NCBI GenBank assembly: GCA_039889245.1
Contig: JAZGVH010000003.1
Location: 1-57,611, forward strand
DNA: 57,611 nucleotides
Reading direction: 5' to 3'
Source of the DNA: Dermatophilaceae bacterium Soc4.6
GTDB lineage: Bacteria; Actinomycetota; Actinomycetes; Actinomycetales; Dermatophilaceae
Both the position numbers and the translations under genes were made by a program. This document shows, piece after piece, positions 50,754 through 57,611 of this stretch. Position 1 is the first letter of the stretch; every line of letters begins with the position of its first letter. The notes under the pieces were generated by a model. The model was not told the origin of the DNA and did no database searches. It saw only the letters and a program-made list of their open reading frames with translations.

Positions 50754-52124
50754 GTGAAGATCGACGGTCCGCATGTCCTGATCGAGGCGGCTCGAGCCGT
50801 GCGCACCCATCGTGCGTGCGCACCCGAGCACGCCCACTTCGTTCGTGTCGCCTGCCTGTCCGACCGTGGGGTACTGCCCCGGTGGCACCAAGAAGACCGT
50901 GGCGACCGCAACGCCCACCGAGGGGTGCATTCTCGTGCCGCTGATGGTGCTTACGCCGGAATCCAGGTCTGGTCCGGGCGTCAGCACTGGCTGGCCTTTG
51001 TGATCCCGACCGCGATCGCGTGCCACCGGGATTTGCTCAAGCGGGCCGAGCTGTCCCCCGTCACGTTCAGCCTGTGGGCGCGGGTCGAGTCCGGGTACGC
51101 CCAGGACCAACGCACCGGCCGGCGGTGCATCGTGCGGCCCGCGACCGTCGCGACGGTCATGGGCTGCACCCCAAACACCGTACGCAACTGTCGCCGGATC
51201 GCGCGCCTCCTCGGCCTACAGGTCGTGGTCCTCCTTGGCCGGATGCTCACCGCCACCGAGTGCTACGCCGCTCGTCGCCGAGGCTCCCGCCAACGCGGGT
51301 TATCCACAGAGTGCGCCCTGACCATCCCACGCGCTCTCTATTTGTCGGTAGTTTCCGTTACCCCTACCAGAGGTAGGGCAGCCACCCTCCAAGCTCACCT
51401 CAACATCACCCCCCTAAGCGCCCTGATGGGCGAGCAAACGGACACGGCTTCGCCGTGGCCGCAACCAGGCCAGTTCGACCCGACCCTGCCCGGTGCCCCA
51501 CCACCGGCCCCAGGAGACTCCCCCAGCCACGAGCAGCCCCTCACCGGGCCCCAACAGCCCACCGGACCGTCACCGGTTCCCGCCCGCAGCCCAGCCCGCC
51601 GCCGCGGCGGCGGTAACTCCCACGCCCGACACGCGGCGCATCAGCTCATCGGGCTCCTGCCCTGGCTACGGACCGAACGCCCCGGCCGCCTCGCACCCGC
51701 CCTGACCCGGTTCGTCGACCCCACCATCGCCACCCCCGTCTGGACCGCACAGGACCTCGCCGACGCGATCACCGACCTGCGCGCCCGCCGCGGCCTGATC
51801 ACTCCCCTCACCGACACTCAGATCCGGACCCGCCCCGCCGTGGTCCTTGCCGGGTTCCTGCGCCAGCTCGACCCCGTCGCCGACCATCCCCGCCTGGCCC
51901 ACCTCGACCCCACCCACCTGCGCTGCCACCAACCCGCCTGCGACCACGGCTGGATCACCTACCTCATCCCCTCCCCCCCACCCCGCCAGCACCTCTTCCA
52001 CGAAGCCGTCACACCCTGCACCCACTGCCGCCCCGGAGCCTGGCCCACCCCCACCCCCTATACCCACCTCACCGACGACCTCGAACTCGATGACAACAAC
52101 GACGAGATCGAGCTACCGTTCTAA
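50754..52124 (+). CDS. Plasmid replication initiator-like winged-helix protein
   Basis: About 456 residues from GTG 50754; the true start may be further in, because the first ~75 residues are not protein-like. The conserved part begins WLAFVIPTAIACHRDLLKRA. A winged-helix block follows (SLWARVESGYAQDQRTGRRC, then IVRPATVATVMGCTPNTVRN), as in actinobacterial plasmid Rep proteins. A Pro-rich linker leads to a helical domain (LPWLRTERPGRLAPALTRFV; DLADAITDLRARRGLITPLT), then two Cys pairs (CHQPACDHGW and CTHCRPG), a probable zinc site. It would open the plasmid origin. parA follows after 178 bases. Confidence 0.65.
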   Translation: MKIDGPHVLIEAARAVRTHRACAPEHAHFVRVACLSDRGVLPRWHQEDRGDRNAHRGVHSRAADGAYAGIQVWSGRQHWLAFVIPTAIACHRDLLKRAELSPVTFSLWARVESGYAQDQRTGRRCIVRPATVATVMGCTPNTVRNCRRIARLLGLQVVVLLGRMLTATECYAARRRGSRQRGLSTECALTIPRALYLSVVSVTPTRGRAATLQAHLNITPLSALMGEQTDTASPWPQPGQFDPTLPGAPPPAPGDSPSHEQPLTGPQQPTGPSPVPARSPARRRGGGNSHARHAAHQLIGLLPWLRTERPGRLAPALTRFVDPTIATPVWTAQDLADAITDLRARRGLITPLTDTQIRTRPAVVLAGFLRQLDPVADHPRLAHLDPTHLRCHQPACDHGWITYLIPSPPPRQHLFHEAVTPCTHCRPGAWPTPTPYTHLTDDLELDDNNDEIELPF

Positions 52125-52302
52125 GCGGGCGACTTGCCTGACCCTTGTGGTCCGAGAACTCTGCTCGGGCGCATCGCAGTAATGCTTGCATTAATGCACG
52201 TGTTAGTTTTGTGCTTGTGAGATGCAGCAACGCTGCTTCTAATGCTTACAACTAGGGCGTGTCGCAGTGCGCCGTGGTGGTGCATGCGCCAAGATATGCG
52301 TT
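52125..52302. promoter_or_regulatory. Upstream region of parA with TAATGC repeats
   Basis: TAATGCTTGCATTA (palindromic, about 52179-52193), a following AATGCAC and another TAATGCTTAC near 52240 form an AT-rich cluster, with GATGCAGCAACGCTGC between them. Repeated TAATGC half-sites fit an operator for ParA or its RHH partner. Confidence 0.45.
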
Positions 52303-53214
52303 ATGGCACTGCATGATGCGTTGACCCGAGTCCTTACCATCGCGAACGGTAAAGGGGGAGTGGGCAAGAGCACGACGGCGACCAACGTCGCCGGCCTGGC
52401 GGCCACCGCCGGCTGGCGGGTCCTGCTCGTCGATTTCGACCCGCAGGGCAACGCCGGGCACATTCTCGGCTACCGCTGGAAAGGTCAGTCGGACGGTGGA
52501 CAGCACCTAGTCGACACCCTGATGAGTGGGGCAGCACTGACTCCGCTGCTGACCGGTGTCCGCGACAACCTCGACGTCGTGCCTGGGGGAGAGGCCTTAG
52601 ATACCCTAGAGGACCTCCTCGCTGGTCGAGTCAAACGCGGCCACGCCATCCATCAGCTATTCGCCGAGGCCCTGGCACCCATCGCCGTCGAGTACGACCT
52701 CATCGTGATCGACACCCCGCCGACGCGGCCGCTCCTGCTGCGTCTCGCGCTCGGCGCCACCCGCTGGATCATCGTGCCTACCCGGCCCGGACGCACCAGC
52801 ATCGAGGGCCTGCGTGCCCTCGCCAACGAAGTCCTTGCCGTCCGCAGCACCAATCCCGACATCGAGCTGCTTGGGGCACTGTTGTACGACGTTGAGACCA
52901 ACGCCACCGTCATCCGCCGCAACGCCATCGACGACATCACCACCGTCCTCGGTGGAGCCGCCCCCGTCTTCAGCCAGGTCATCCGCCACGCCCTGTCCCC
53001 GGTGGTGGAGTCCGAGGAGAAGGGCCTGCTCATCCACGAGGTCGCCGAACAGGTCGACAACGCCGAGCCCTACTGGAAAGCCCTCAAGGAAGGCCGCCGC
53101 CCCGACCGGGTCCCCGGCTCCGCCCCTGCCCTCGCCGAAGACTTCGTCCTGCTCACCCAGGAGATCCTCACCAGCATCGACCAGCACGAGAAGACCACCG
53201 AGGTCTCTGCATGA
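52303..53214 (+). CDS. parA: ParA-family partition ATPase
   Basis: A 303-residue ParA/MinD ATPase without an N-terminal HTH (type Ib-like). The deviant Walker A is KGGVGKST (17-24), including the signature lysine. Walker A' is LLVDFDPQGNAG, and Walker B lies in YDLIVIDTPPTRPLLLRLAL. ATG 52303 is preferred over the longer frame from 52267, since the domain begins directly after it. It would segregate the plasmid by nucleoid-bound ATP cycles together with the RHH protein encoded next (ATGA overlap) and the iterons at 54021. Confidence 0.92.
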   Translation: MALHDALTRVLTIANGKGGVGKSTTATNVAGLAATAGWRVLLVDFDPQGNAGHILGYRWKGQSDGGQHLVDTLMSGAALTPLLTGVRDNLDVVPGGEALDTLEDLLAGRVKRGHAIHQLFAEALAPIAVEYDLIVIDTPPTRPLLLRLALGATRWIIVPTRPGRTSIEGLRALANEVLAVRSTNPDIELLGALLYDVETNATVIRRNAIDDITTVLGGAAPVFSQVIRHALSPVVESEEKGLLIHEVAEQVDNAEPYWKALKEGRRPDRVPGSAPALAEDFVLLTQEILTSIDQHEKTTEVSA

Positions 53215-54020
53215 CCACCCCCGACACTCCTCACCCGACACCAGCTGTCACCCCTCCACACGCCAGCAACCCAGACCACCCCGGGAGGTCGCACGACCCG
53301 AGCGGGAAGCCACCGCGGACCGCGTCACCCCCCTCGCCTTCGCCCTCGCCCTCTCGCCGACCACCACTGACGCCCGTGCCTGGCCTGGCCCGCGTCGACT
53401 CCACCACCGCGACCCCGCGCACCGCGCGACTCCCCGGCCCGCCCGTACGCCGCCCATCGCCAGCCCCAGCCCCCAACCTGGCACTCAGGCCGAACGCCAG
53501 CCACCCCACACCTGATGATGCCGACGGTGCACCCCCTCACCACGACGCCGTCCCGGCCGCCTCACCGGCCCGTGCCACTGTCGGCCGAGCGGGCGCCGGC
53601 GCCGGCCACAGCGGGGGAGTGGACCCTACGAATCGGGGGACACGTCCCGGACGTCGGCCCACCCACACCGGGGGCCATGTTCCCCGGCCCATCACCCTTT
53701 CCCTGCCAGCCGCTTTGGTCGTGCAGCTCAAGACCCACGCCCGCGCTGAGCGTCTGTCCCAGCCGGAGGTCCTGCTCGACGCCCTCGCCGCCACACAAGA
53801 CCACCTGGGTGACCTCATCGCCGCCCGCACCCCCGCACCCTCCACGGACGGTCTGTTCCTGCGCCGCACCACACCACGCACCTCCACTGAGCCCATGGCC
53901 ACCGTCTCGATGCGGATGCTGGGGTCTAACGTCGACGTCATTGACCAGCTCGTCACCACCCACGACGCCCCCTCACGATCCGCACTCTGCGCTGCCGCCC
54001 TCCGCCACTACCTGGCGTAG
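53211..54020 (+). CDS. ParB-like partner with two ribbon-helix-helix domains
   Basis: 269 residues, ATGA overlap with parA. The first ~150 residues are Pro/Ala/Ser-rich and probably disordered, a common site for ParA contact. Two RHH-like units follow: ITLSLPAALVVQLKTHARAE and RLSQPEVLLDALAA near 158-190, then VSMRMLGSNVDVIDQLVTTH and APSRSALCAAALRHYL near 230-268. Two RHH units in one chain fit binding of closely spaced direct repeats, and six 10-bp repeats begin at the stop codon. There is no classical ParB/Spo0J motif, so it belongs with ParG/ParR-like centromere binders. Confidence 0.7.
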   Translation: MTTPDTPHPTPAVTPPHASNPDHPGRSHDPSGKPPRTASPPSPSPSPSRRPPLTPVPGLARVDSTTATPRTARLPGPPVRRPSPAPAPNLALRPNASHPTPDDADGAPPHHDAVPAASPARATVGRAGAGAGHSGGVDPTNRGTRPGRRPTHTGGHVPRPITLSLPAALVVQLKTHARAERLSQPEVLLDALAATQDHLGDLIAARTPAPSTDGLFLRRTTPRTSTEPMATVSMRMLGSNVDVIDQLVTTHDAPSRSALCAAALRHYLA

Positions 54021-54080
54021 CTCGCCGTACCTCGCCGTACCTCGCCGTACCTCGCCGTACCTCGGCGTACCTCGGCGGAC
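54021..54080 (+). repeat. Six 10-bp iterons CTCGCCGTAC, putative parS centromere
   Basis: Four exact CTCGCCGTAC copies are followed by CTCGGCGTAC and CTCGGCGGAC, immediately after the parB-like stop. Ten-base spacing puts all copies on one helix face, the layout of centromeres bound by RHH proteins. Confidence 0.75.
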
Positions 54081-54115
54081 CTCCCGCCGGGGGGCATCTC
54101 CGCCACAATGGGGGC

Positions 54116-54349
54116 ATGGCCCACCGCACCATCGTCACGATCACCGACGACCTCGACGGCAGCGACGACGCACAGACCGTGGTGTTCTCCTTCAAGGACA
54201 CCGTCTACACCGTCGACCTCTCGAGCCGGAACCAGCAGAAGATGCTGCAGGCGCTCGAGCCCTTCATCACCGCCGCCACTGTCGTGTCCCGCCCCTCACG
54301 CACCGCAGCCCGATCGACCCGGGCACCCGCCCGGCATCGACCACGCTGA
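54116..54349 (+). CDS. Lsr2-like protein with only the N-terminal oligomerisation domain
   Basis: 77 residues. MAHRTIVTITDDLDGSDDAQ, then TVVFSFKDTVYTVDLSSRNQQKMLQALEPFI, matches the Lsr2 dimerisation domain strand by strand: the V.VTL.DD.DGS opening, the EF/VFSFKD strand and the YTVDLS.(R/K)N block. Full Lsr2 is ~112 residues with a C-terminal DNA-binding domain that contains RGR in a WA..NG context. Here that is replaced by a short basic tail (SRPSRTAARSTRAPARHRPR). It may co-assemble with host Lsr2 and reduce its silencing, or form filaments without DNA contact. Repeat arrays flank it on both sides. Confidence 0.8.
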   Translation: MAHRTIVTITDDLDGSDDAQTVVFSFKDTVYTVDLSSRNQQKMLQALEPFITAATVVSRPSRTAARSTRAPARHRPR

Positions 54350-54382
54350 CCCCCGCTGACCCCCGCTGACCCCCGCTGACCC
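54345..54382 (+). repeat. Four tandem 10-bp repeats GCTGACCCCC after the Lsr2-like gene
   Basis: GCTGACCCCC recurs with exact 10-base period; the fourth unit is incomplete. The first unit covers the stop codon of the Lsr2-like gene. The unit is close to GGTAACCCCC at 21351-21380. Confidence 0.7.
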
Positions 54383-54483
54383 GGGACACCACACCCCACC
54401 ACACCCCGAACCACCCCGGCAGAGCCCCAGGCACCACGGGGATTTGGGTGCCGGCCGTGCTCGTGAGCGGCAGACTTCGGGGT

Positions 54484-54621
54484 ATGACGGTGGAGCTCAT
54501 CATGGGCGTCCTGGACGGAACGGGTCGGTCCCTAGACGTTTCTGTGCTTCTTGACCGGACCGGTTGCGGCGTGAGGCAGCCGTTCAGGACACCGCCCGCC
54601 AGCAAGGACGAGGACAGCTAG
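54484..54621 (+). CDS. Possible 45-aa protein
   Basis: Open frame MTVELIMGVLDGTGRSLDVS, then VLLDRTGCGVRQPFRTPPAS, ending KDEDS. Balanced composition and alternating hydrophobic pattern look genuine. The ribosome site is weak (CGGGGT). No family. It lies alone between the Lsr2-like gene and the MucR-like gene. Confidence 0.35.
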   Translation: MTVELIMGVLDGTGRSLDVSVLLDRTGCGVRQPFRTPPASKDEDS

Positions 54622-54899
54622 ACAAACCGACGTCCGTCACAGCTGGGCAGTGCCCCACACCAGCACCAGCACCACCAGCACGACGGACTCAGACCGCGCA
54701 GCAGACGAGGCGGTCCGTCGAGACGGCGGCAGAGACTGATCCTGTCCCCGGCTGGGCTGCTGGGTCGGCGACGACTCGAGGCCCCAGCAGCGCCCGTGAG
54801 GGCGGCCCGTGAGCGGGGCTGACCCGCAACACGACCAGCCCGGCCAGCCCGCCCGGGCCAGTGGGGTCGGGGAGTGAGCACGATCAGCGGGAGGCGGGG
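54622..54899. other. Intergenic, no gene seen
   Basis: Both strands give only low-complexity Pro/Ala/Arg or Trp/Cys-rich frames. CACCAGCACCAGCACCACCAGC-like trinucleotide noise is present, but no regulatory structure was defined. Confidence 0.3.
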
Positions 54900-55380
54900 A
54901 TGCAGGTCGGTGACGTCGACGGGTTCGGCCGGTACGGGATCCTGGAGGAAACATCCGACCGTCTGTTGCTGTGCGTGCTCTGCGGGTCCGCCTTCGCCCG
55001 CCTGGGTCTGCACATCGCCCGCGGCCACGGAGGCACCGCTGCGGTCTACCGGCTCGAGCACGGCCTGTCCCGCAGCCGCGGGCTGATCAGCGCAGACATC
55101 CGCGCCAAACAGGTCGCGAACGCCGCCGCCAGCGAGACAACCCAGCGGGGCGCTGGCCGCGTCCCGGGACACCGCCTGGGCCGCCCGTGCCCGGGTCGAG
55201 AAGGGCCTGCCCATGTCTCCGGCCGCGGCAGCGGAGCGAAACCAGCGTTTCGCTGCCGCCCGACCACGCCAGCGCACCGGCCGCGTCACCACCTGCGAGG
55301 GCTGCCAGGTCCAGTTCTGTGCCCTCATCGGGTCCGCCCGCCGCCGGTTCTGCAGCCCGGCCCGACGACATCACCACCCG
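54900..55380 (+). pseudogene. MucR/Ros-like zinc-finger regulator, apparently frameshifted
   Basis: ATG 54900 has GGGAGGCGGGG before it. The first ~80 residues match MucR/Ros-type regulators: CVLCGSAFARLGLHIARGHG, then GTAAVYRLEHGLSRSRGLIS. This is a C-x2-C finger completed by the two His, and the AA.YR..(H/F)GL helix. Near 55140 (SETTQ) this frame turns into nonsense. The next frame continues plausibly with LAASRDTAWAARARVEKGLP, AERNQRFAAARPRQRTGRVT and a second cysteine cluster CEGCQVQFCALIGSARRRFC. Joining the two needs a single-base change. The 3' limit is approximate and overlaps a possible minus-strand HTH segment. Confidence 0.55.
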
Positions 55381-55533
55381 CGGCGCCGGCAGCTGGCCCC
55401 GCGCGAGACGATGCGCGATCGTCGGCTGGCTCACCTGCGCCAGCTGCGCAACCGCCCGCACCCCGATCAGCCCCGGCGGCCCCAGCAACGGGGCCGGGAA
55501 CGGTCCCGCCGGCCTCGTGGCGGCCTTGACCAT
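55360..55533 (-). other. Minus-strand helix-turn-helix segment
   Basis: From ATG 55533 the minus strand reads GPPGLIGVRAVAQLAQVSQP, TIAHRLARGQLPAPRVV, the pattern of plasmid HTH proteins in which LPAPRVV..GR follows the recognition helix. It is out of frame with the repeated-HTH gene at 55646-56209. It may be that gene's severed C-terminal domain or a separate small regulator. No good ribosome site. Confidence 0.35.
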
Positions 55534-55645
55534 CCCGACCGTCACCCGGCCCACCCTCGACTGGTTGGCCCTCGATTGGGGAGTCTCAGGCACGGCCGCC
55601 GAACCCACCGGACCGAGAAGACCCCGCGGATCCACCGCACCAGCC

Positions 55646-56209
55646 TCATCCGACGGGACGCCTGGGGGAGTGGAGCACGCTGCGGGCGGCGCACCCCCCG
55701 GCCGAGCCACCGGTCGGGCCGGTCCCGGCGGAGGGGGAGTGGCTCTGCCCGTCGTCACTCTCCTGGTCGCGGGCGTTGTTCGTGTTGTTCTCGTCGTCGA
55801 CGATCCGGGTGATCGGGATGCGTCGGCGGCGCATCTCAGCCCAGCGGGCGGCGTCTTGCGGGGGCCACCGCGGCTGGGCCGGAGGCGCTGGCGGCGTGGG
55901 GAAGGGTCCCAACGGTGCGGTCGCCTGCGCGACCGCCCACGCGGAGACCCGCACCGGTGCCTGCGCCGCGATCTGCGTCGGCGTCGATCTGCCCCGACGG
56001 GCCGCGACCCAGTCGTCCCGCTCCTGTTCGCTGACCCGGTGCAGCACCGGAAAGGGGCCGTGCGCCGAGGTCGCCCTCGAGACCGTGGCCGCAGACGCCC
56101 CCGCAGCCGCCGCGACTTGCGCCACGGTCTGACCAGCCCGACGCGCCGCCACCCACCGGGCAGAGTCCACCCGCATCTGCTCGCGGGCCCGACGCGGCAA
56201 CAACACCAC
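55646..56209 (-). CDS. Protein with tandem ~40-residue helix-turn-helix repeats
   Basis: 187 residues from GTG 56209. Two clear repeats are present: ARWVAARRAGQTVAQVAAAA, GASAATVSRATSAHGPFP; and DDWVAARRGRSTPTQIAAQA, PVRVSAWAVAQATAPLGPFP. A third partial copy is ARWAEMRRRRIPITRIVDDE. Each has the WVAARR.G.T..QIA....V.......A..GPFP layout of short HTH units. The acidic/Ser-rich tail after 55760 is less convincing, and a further HTH lies out of frame downstream. Upstream, 56215-56384 has protein-like sequence (HPGDGVLFTPIEDVPPDVLL) in yet another frame. The intact ancestor was probably longer and has been frame-disrupted. Confidence 0.5.
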   Translation of the reverse strand: MVLLPRRAREQMRVDSARWVAARRAGQTVAQVAAAAGASAATVSRATSAHGPFPVLHRVSEQERDDWVAARRGRSTPTQIAAQAPVRVSAWAVAQATAPLGPFPTPPAPPAQPRWPPQDAARWAEMRRRRIPITRIVDDENNTNNARDQESDDGQSHSPSAGTGPTGGSAGGCAARSVLHSPRRPVG

Positions 56210-56431
56210 CGCAGGCTACGACCATTAACACTCCCACCTCCTGCTCGAGGAGCACGTCGGGGGGGACGTCTTCGATCGGCGTGAAGAGGACACCATCTCC
56301 CGGGTGCCAACGACGGTGTCTCGGCGGGACGGCGGCGTCACGAGAGGGCGTGCTTAGGAGGGTGGCTGGCGTGGTGGGTGGCATGGTGGTCTCGCGGCGA
56401 CCTGCGCTCATCCGAATGTTCTCGAACCTGC

Positions 56432-57487
56432 TCACTTCGTGGTGAGTGTCAGGCCAAGCACATCGAGCAAGCCGGTCGGTAGGTCGGCTTCTTCTATCGC
56501 GTCGTGGTTGAGAAGGAGGTCTTGCAGGAGGTGGGGCGTCTCAGGGGCGCCGAGAGGGACAGGTTCACTTCGGCGCCAACCTCGAGCGGAGATGGCCTTC
56601 ATTGCTCCGATGTACTGAGCTGGGCTGATGCTCTTTAGGGTGCGGGCCCGCATGAGTAGGGCCGCGAGAGAGACCTGCCACTCCTGCTTGAGGCGGAAGA
56701 AAGCGGGCCAGTCTGCTCGGGTGGGTAGCTGGGCTCGAATGTCGTTCTCCGGCATGAGGAACGCGGCCGCGAAGGTGTTCGCTTGGTGTTCGACTTCCTT
56801 GACGCCCCAGACCTGCTCACCGTGCAGGACAAGGTGGCCGAGCTCATGAGCCGCGTCGAACCGGGATCGGGCCCGGTCGTTCTTGTCCGAACCCAGGACG
56901 ATGACGGGGCAGTCGTCAAAGGGGAGCGAGAACGCGTCGACGTCGGCGGTGTCTAGGGGAAGGCGGATCACGATGATCCCGTTCTGCTCGAGCAGACGCA
57001 CCACGTTCGGGATCGGGCCAGGGGGCACGCCCCAGGCGGAGCGGACGTAGGCCGCGGCGGCCTCGATCACTGGAGCGGCGGTCGTCAGGTCGATACCGGC
57101 CACATGTGGAACATGGGGGGTGACGAAGTTGTTGGGTCGCCCCGTGTCGCGGGTAGCTAGGTCGTGCGCTAGGTGGCCGAGGGCGCGGGCCCGGCGCCGG
57201 TGTGCCACAGAGGAGCGGCGCAGCGACCGGAAGAACCCTTCATGCGTGTCGTTCAATGGTTGGGTCCAGAACGCTGAGGACACTTGCAGGACGACGCTCA
57301 TCGCGTTCAGGGTTTCCGGTGATGGCCGCGTCGCGCCGGACTCGAACTGACTCACCGCGGATCCGGTGAGTCCCAGATCGTTTGCCAGCTGGACCTGGCT
57401 GAGTTGTCGCAACTCTCGGGCCAGCCGCAGCCTCCCCGGCTCGAACCGGGGTGGTGTCGTGGTGTCCTGCTCCATCGTGTGCTCCAT
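56432..57487 (-). CDS. XRE-family regulator with ImmA/IrrE metalloprotease domain
   Basis: 351 residues from ATG 57487 (GGAG before it). The N-terminal HTH is at about 14-68: RLRLARELRQLSQVQLANDL, GLTGSAVSQFESGATRPSPE. The IrrE N-terminal-like domain carries HELGH (about 214-218) in RFDAAHELGHLVLHG, and the third zinc ligand Glu in EVEHQANTFAAAFLMP. All catalytic residues are present. Proteins of this type cleave or control a partner repressor in integrative elements and phages, or regulate toxin-antitoxin-like stress modules. No separate ImmR-type repressor gene is adjacent inside the window. Three 12-bp repeats lie just upstream. Confidence 0.88.
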   Translation of the reverse strand: MEHTMEQDTTTPPRFEPGRLRLARELRQLSQVQLANDLGLTGSAVSQFESGATRPSPETLNAMSVVLQVSSAFWTQPLNDTHEGFFRSLRRSSVAHRRRARALGHLAHDLATRDTGRPNNFVTPHVPHVAGIDLTTAAPVIEAAAAYVRSAWGVPPGPIPNVVRLLEQNGIIVIRLPLDTADVDAFSLPFDDCPVIVLGSDKNDRARSRFDAAHELGHLVLHGEQVWGVKEVEHQANTFAAAFLMPENDIRAQLPTRADWPAFFRLKQEWQVSLAALLMRARTLKSISPAQYIGAMKAISARGWRRSEPVPLGAPETPHLLQDLLLNHDAIEEADLPTGLLDVLGLTLTTK

Positions 57488-57524
57488 CAACGCTCCGTCG
57501 CCGTCGTGGGGTGCGCCCAGCAAA

Positions 57525-57560
57525 CGCCTCCCGGGTCGCCTCCCGGGTCGCCTCCCGGTC
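57525..57560. repeat. Three 12-bp direct repeats upstream of the XRE-ImmA gene
   Basis: CGCCTCCCGGGT twice (57525-57536, 57537-57548) and CGCCTCCCGGTC (57549-57560), ending about 40 bases before the start codon of the minus-strand XRE-ImmA gene. Position suits an autoregulatory operator. As the complement is AGGAGG-like, part of it may be chance. Confidence 0.55.
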
Positions 57561-57611
57561 GTCTCCTCGCCACTGATCCATGAGTCTGGCCGACGACAGG
57601 CGAGAGGACGG

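Noticed and set aside
1-57611. CRISPR array, tRNA or rRNA genes
   Set aside because: No spaced identical repeats of CRISPR size and no cloverleaf or rRNA-like sequence were found by reading both strands.

Overview
The window is very GC-rich, with frequent GTG starts and purine-rich ribosome binding sites. Its families (Lsr2, MobC/MobP-type mobilisation genes, DUF4913, DyP peroxidase, DUF2188, EspR-like regulators, RHS proteins with secreted actinobacterial repeats) point to an actinomycete of the Micrococcales/Propionibacteriales type. I cannot name the genus. A replication initiator, parA with a ribbon-helix-helix partner, iteron arrays, a relaxase/MobC pair with a candidate oriT, a plasmid-type primase, a tyrosine integrase and a serine resolvase make it most likely a mobilisable plasmid or an integrative element. 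No tRNA, rRNA or CRISPR array was seen, and no type IV secretion ATPase or coupling protein is present.

Layout. 0.2-3 kb: DyP-type peroxidase, DUF2188 protein and small proteins. 3.4-7 kb: two secreted proteins (a PD40 beta-propeller, and a ThuA-like plus LamG-like protein). 7-11.8 kb: SDR fragment, RES toxin with a large antitoxin, a small protein sharing a motif with that antitoxin, a sigma-like factor with a coupled 53-aa protein, and an unknown gene. 11.8-17 kb: a mosaic scar containing a serine resolvase, an orphan RHS toxin tip with its putative immunity gene, a tyrosine integrase and a frameshifted IS110-family transposase. The transposase is split by a 1.1-kb element with perfect 24-bp ISL3-like ends, an 8-bp target duplication and a phosphotransferase gene as its only clear passenger. 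17-20.7 kb: RHS protein with a very short hydrophobic tip and a coupled membrane protein. 21-22.2 kb: two membrane proteins. 22.4-28 kb: mobilisation region (Ala-rich proteins, candidate oriT, MobC, relaxase). 28-40 kb: a 2248-aa RHS toxin with a coupled immunity gene, divergent from a 1467-aa secreted protein. 40-47 kb: three minus-strand genes overlapping by 4 bp each (PQQ-like propeller, lytic transglycosylase fused to DUF4913, TOPRIM primase). 47.6-50.5 kb: regulators, an MFS exporter and a small cysteine-ended secreted peptide. 50.5-54.4 kb: replication and partition (Rep, ParA, RHH ParB-like protein, 10-bp iterons) and an Lsr2 homologue lacking the DNA-binding domain. 54.5-57.6 kb: MucR-like and repeated-HTH regulators, some frame-disrupted, and an XRE-ImmA regulator.

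How it fits together. Rep and Par would maintain the element. MobC and the relaxase would nick oriT and lead transfer using a conjugation machine supplied elsewhere. The primase and transglycosylase operon would support strand synthesis and cell-wall passage. The RHS toxins and their immunity genes, the RES module and the Lsr2-like protein are cargo for competition, addiction and host-silencing interference. Best leads: the passenger-only ISL3-like element, the Lsr2 N-domain gene between two 10-bp repeat arrays, the C-terminal tail shared by the primase and a mobilisation-region protein, the duplicated module in the primase, and the RHS tip-immunity pairs.
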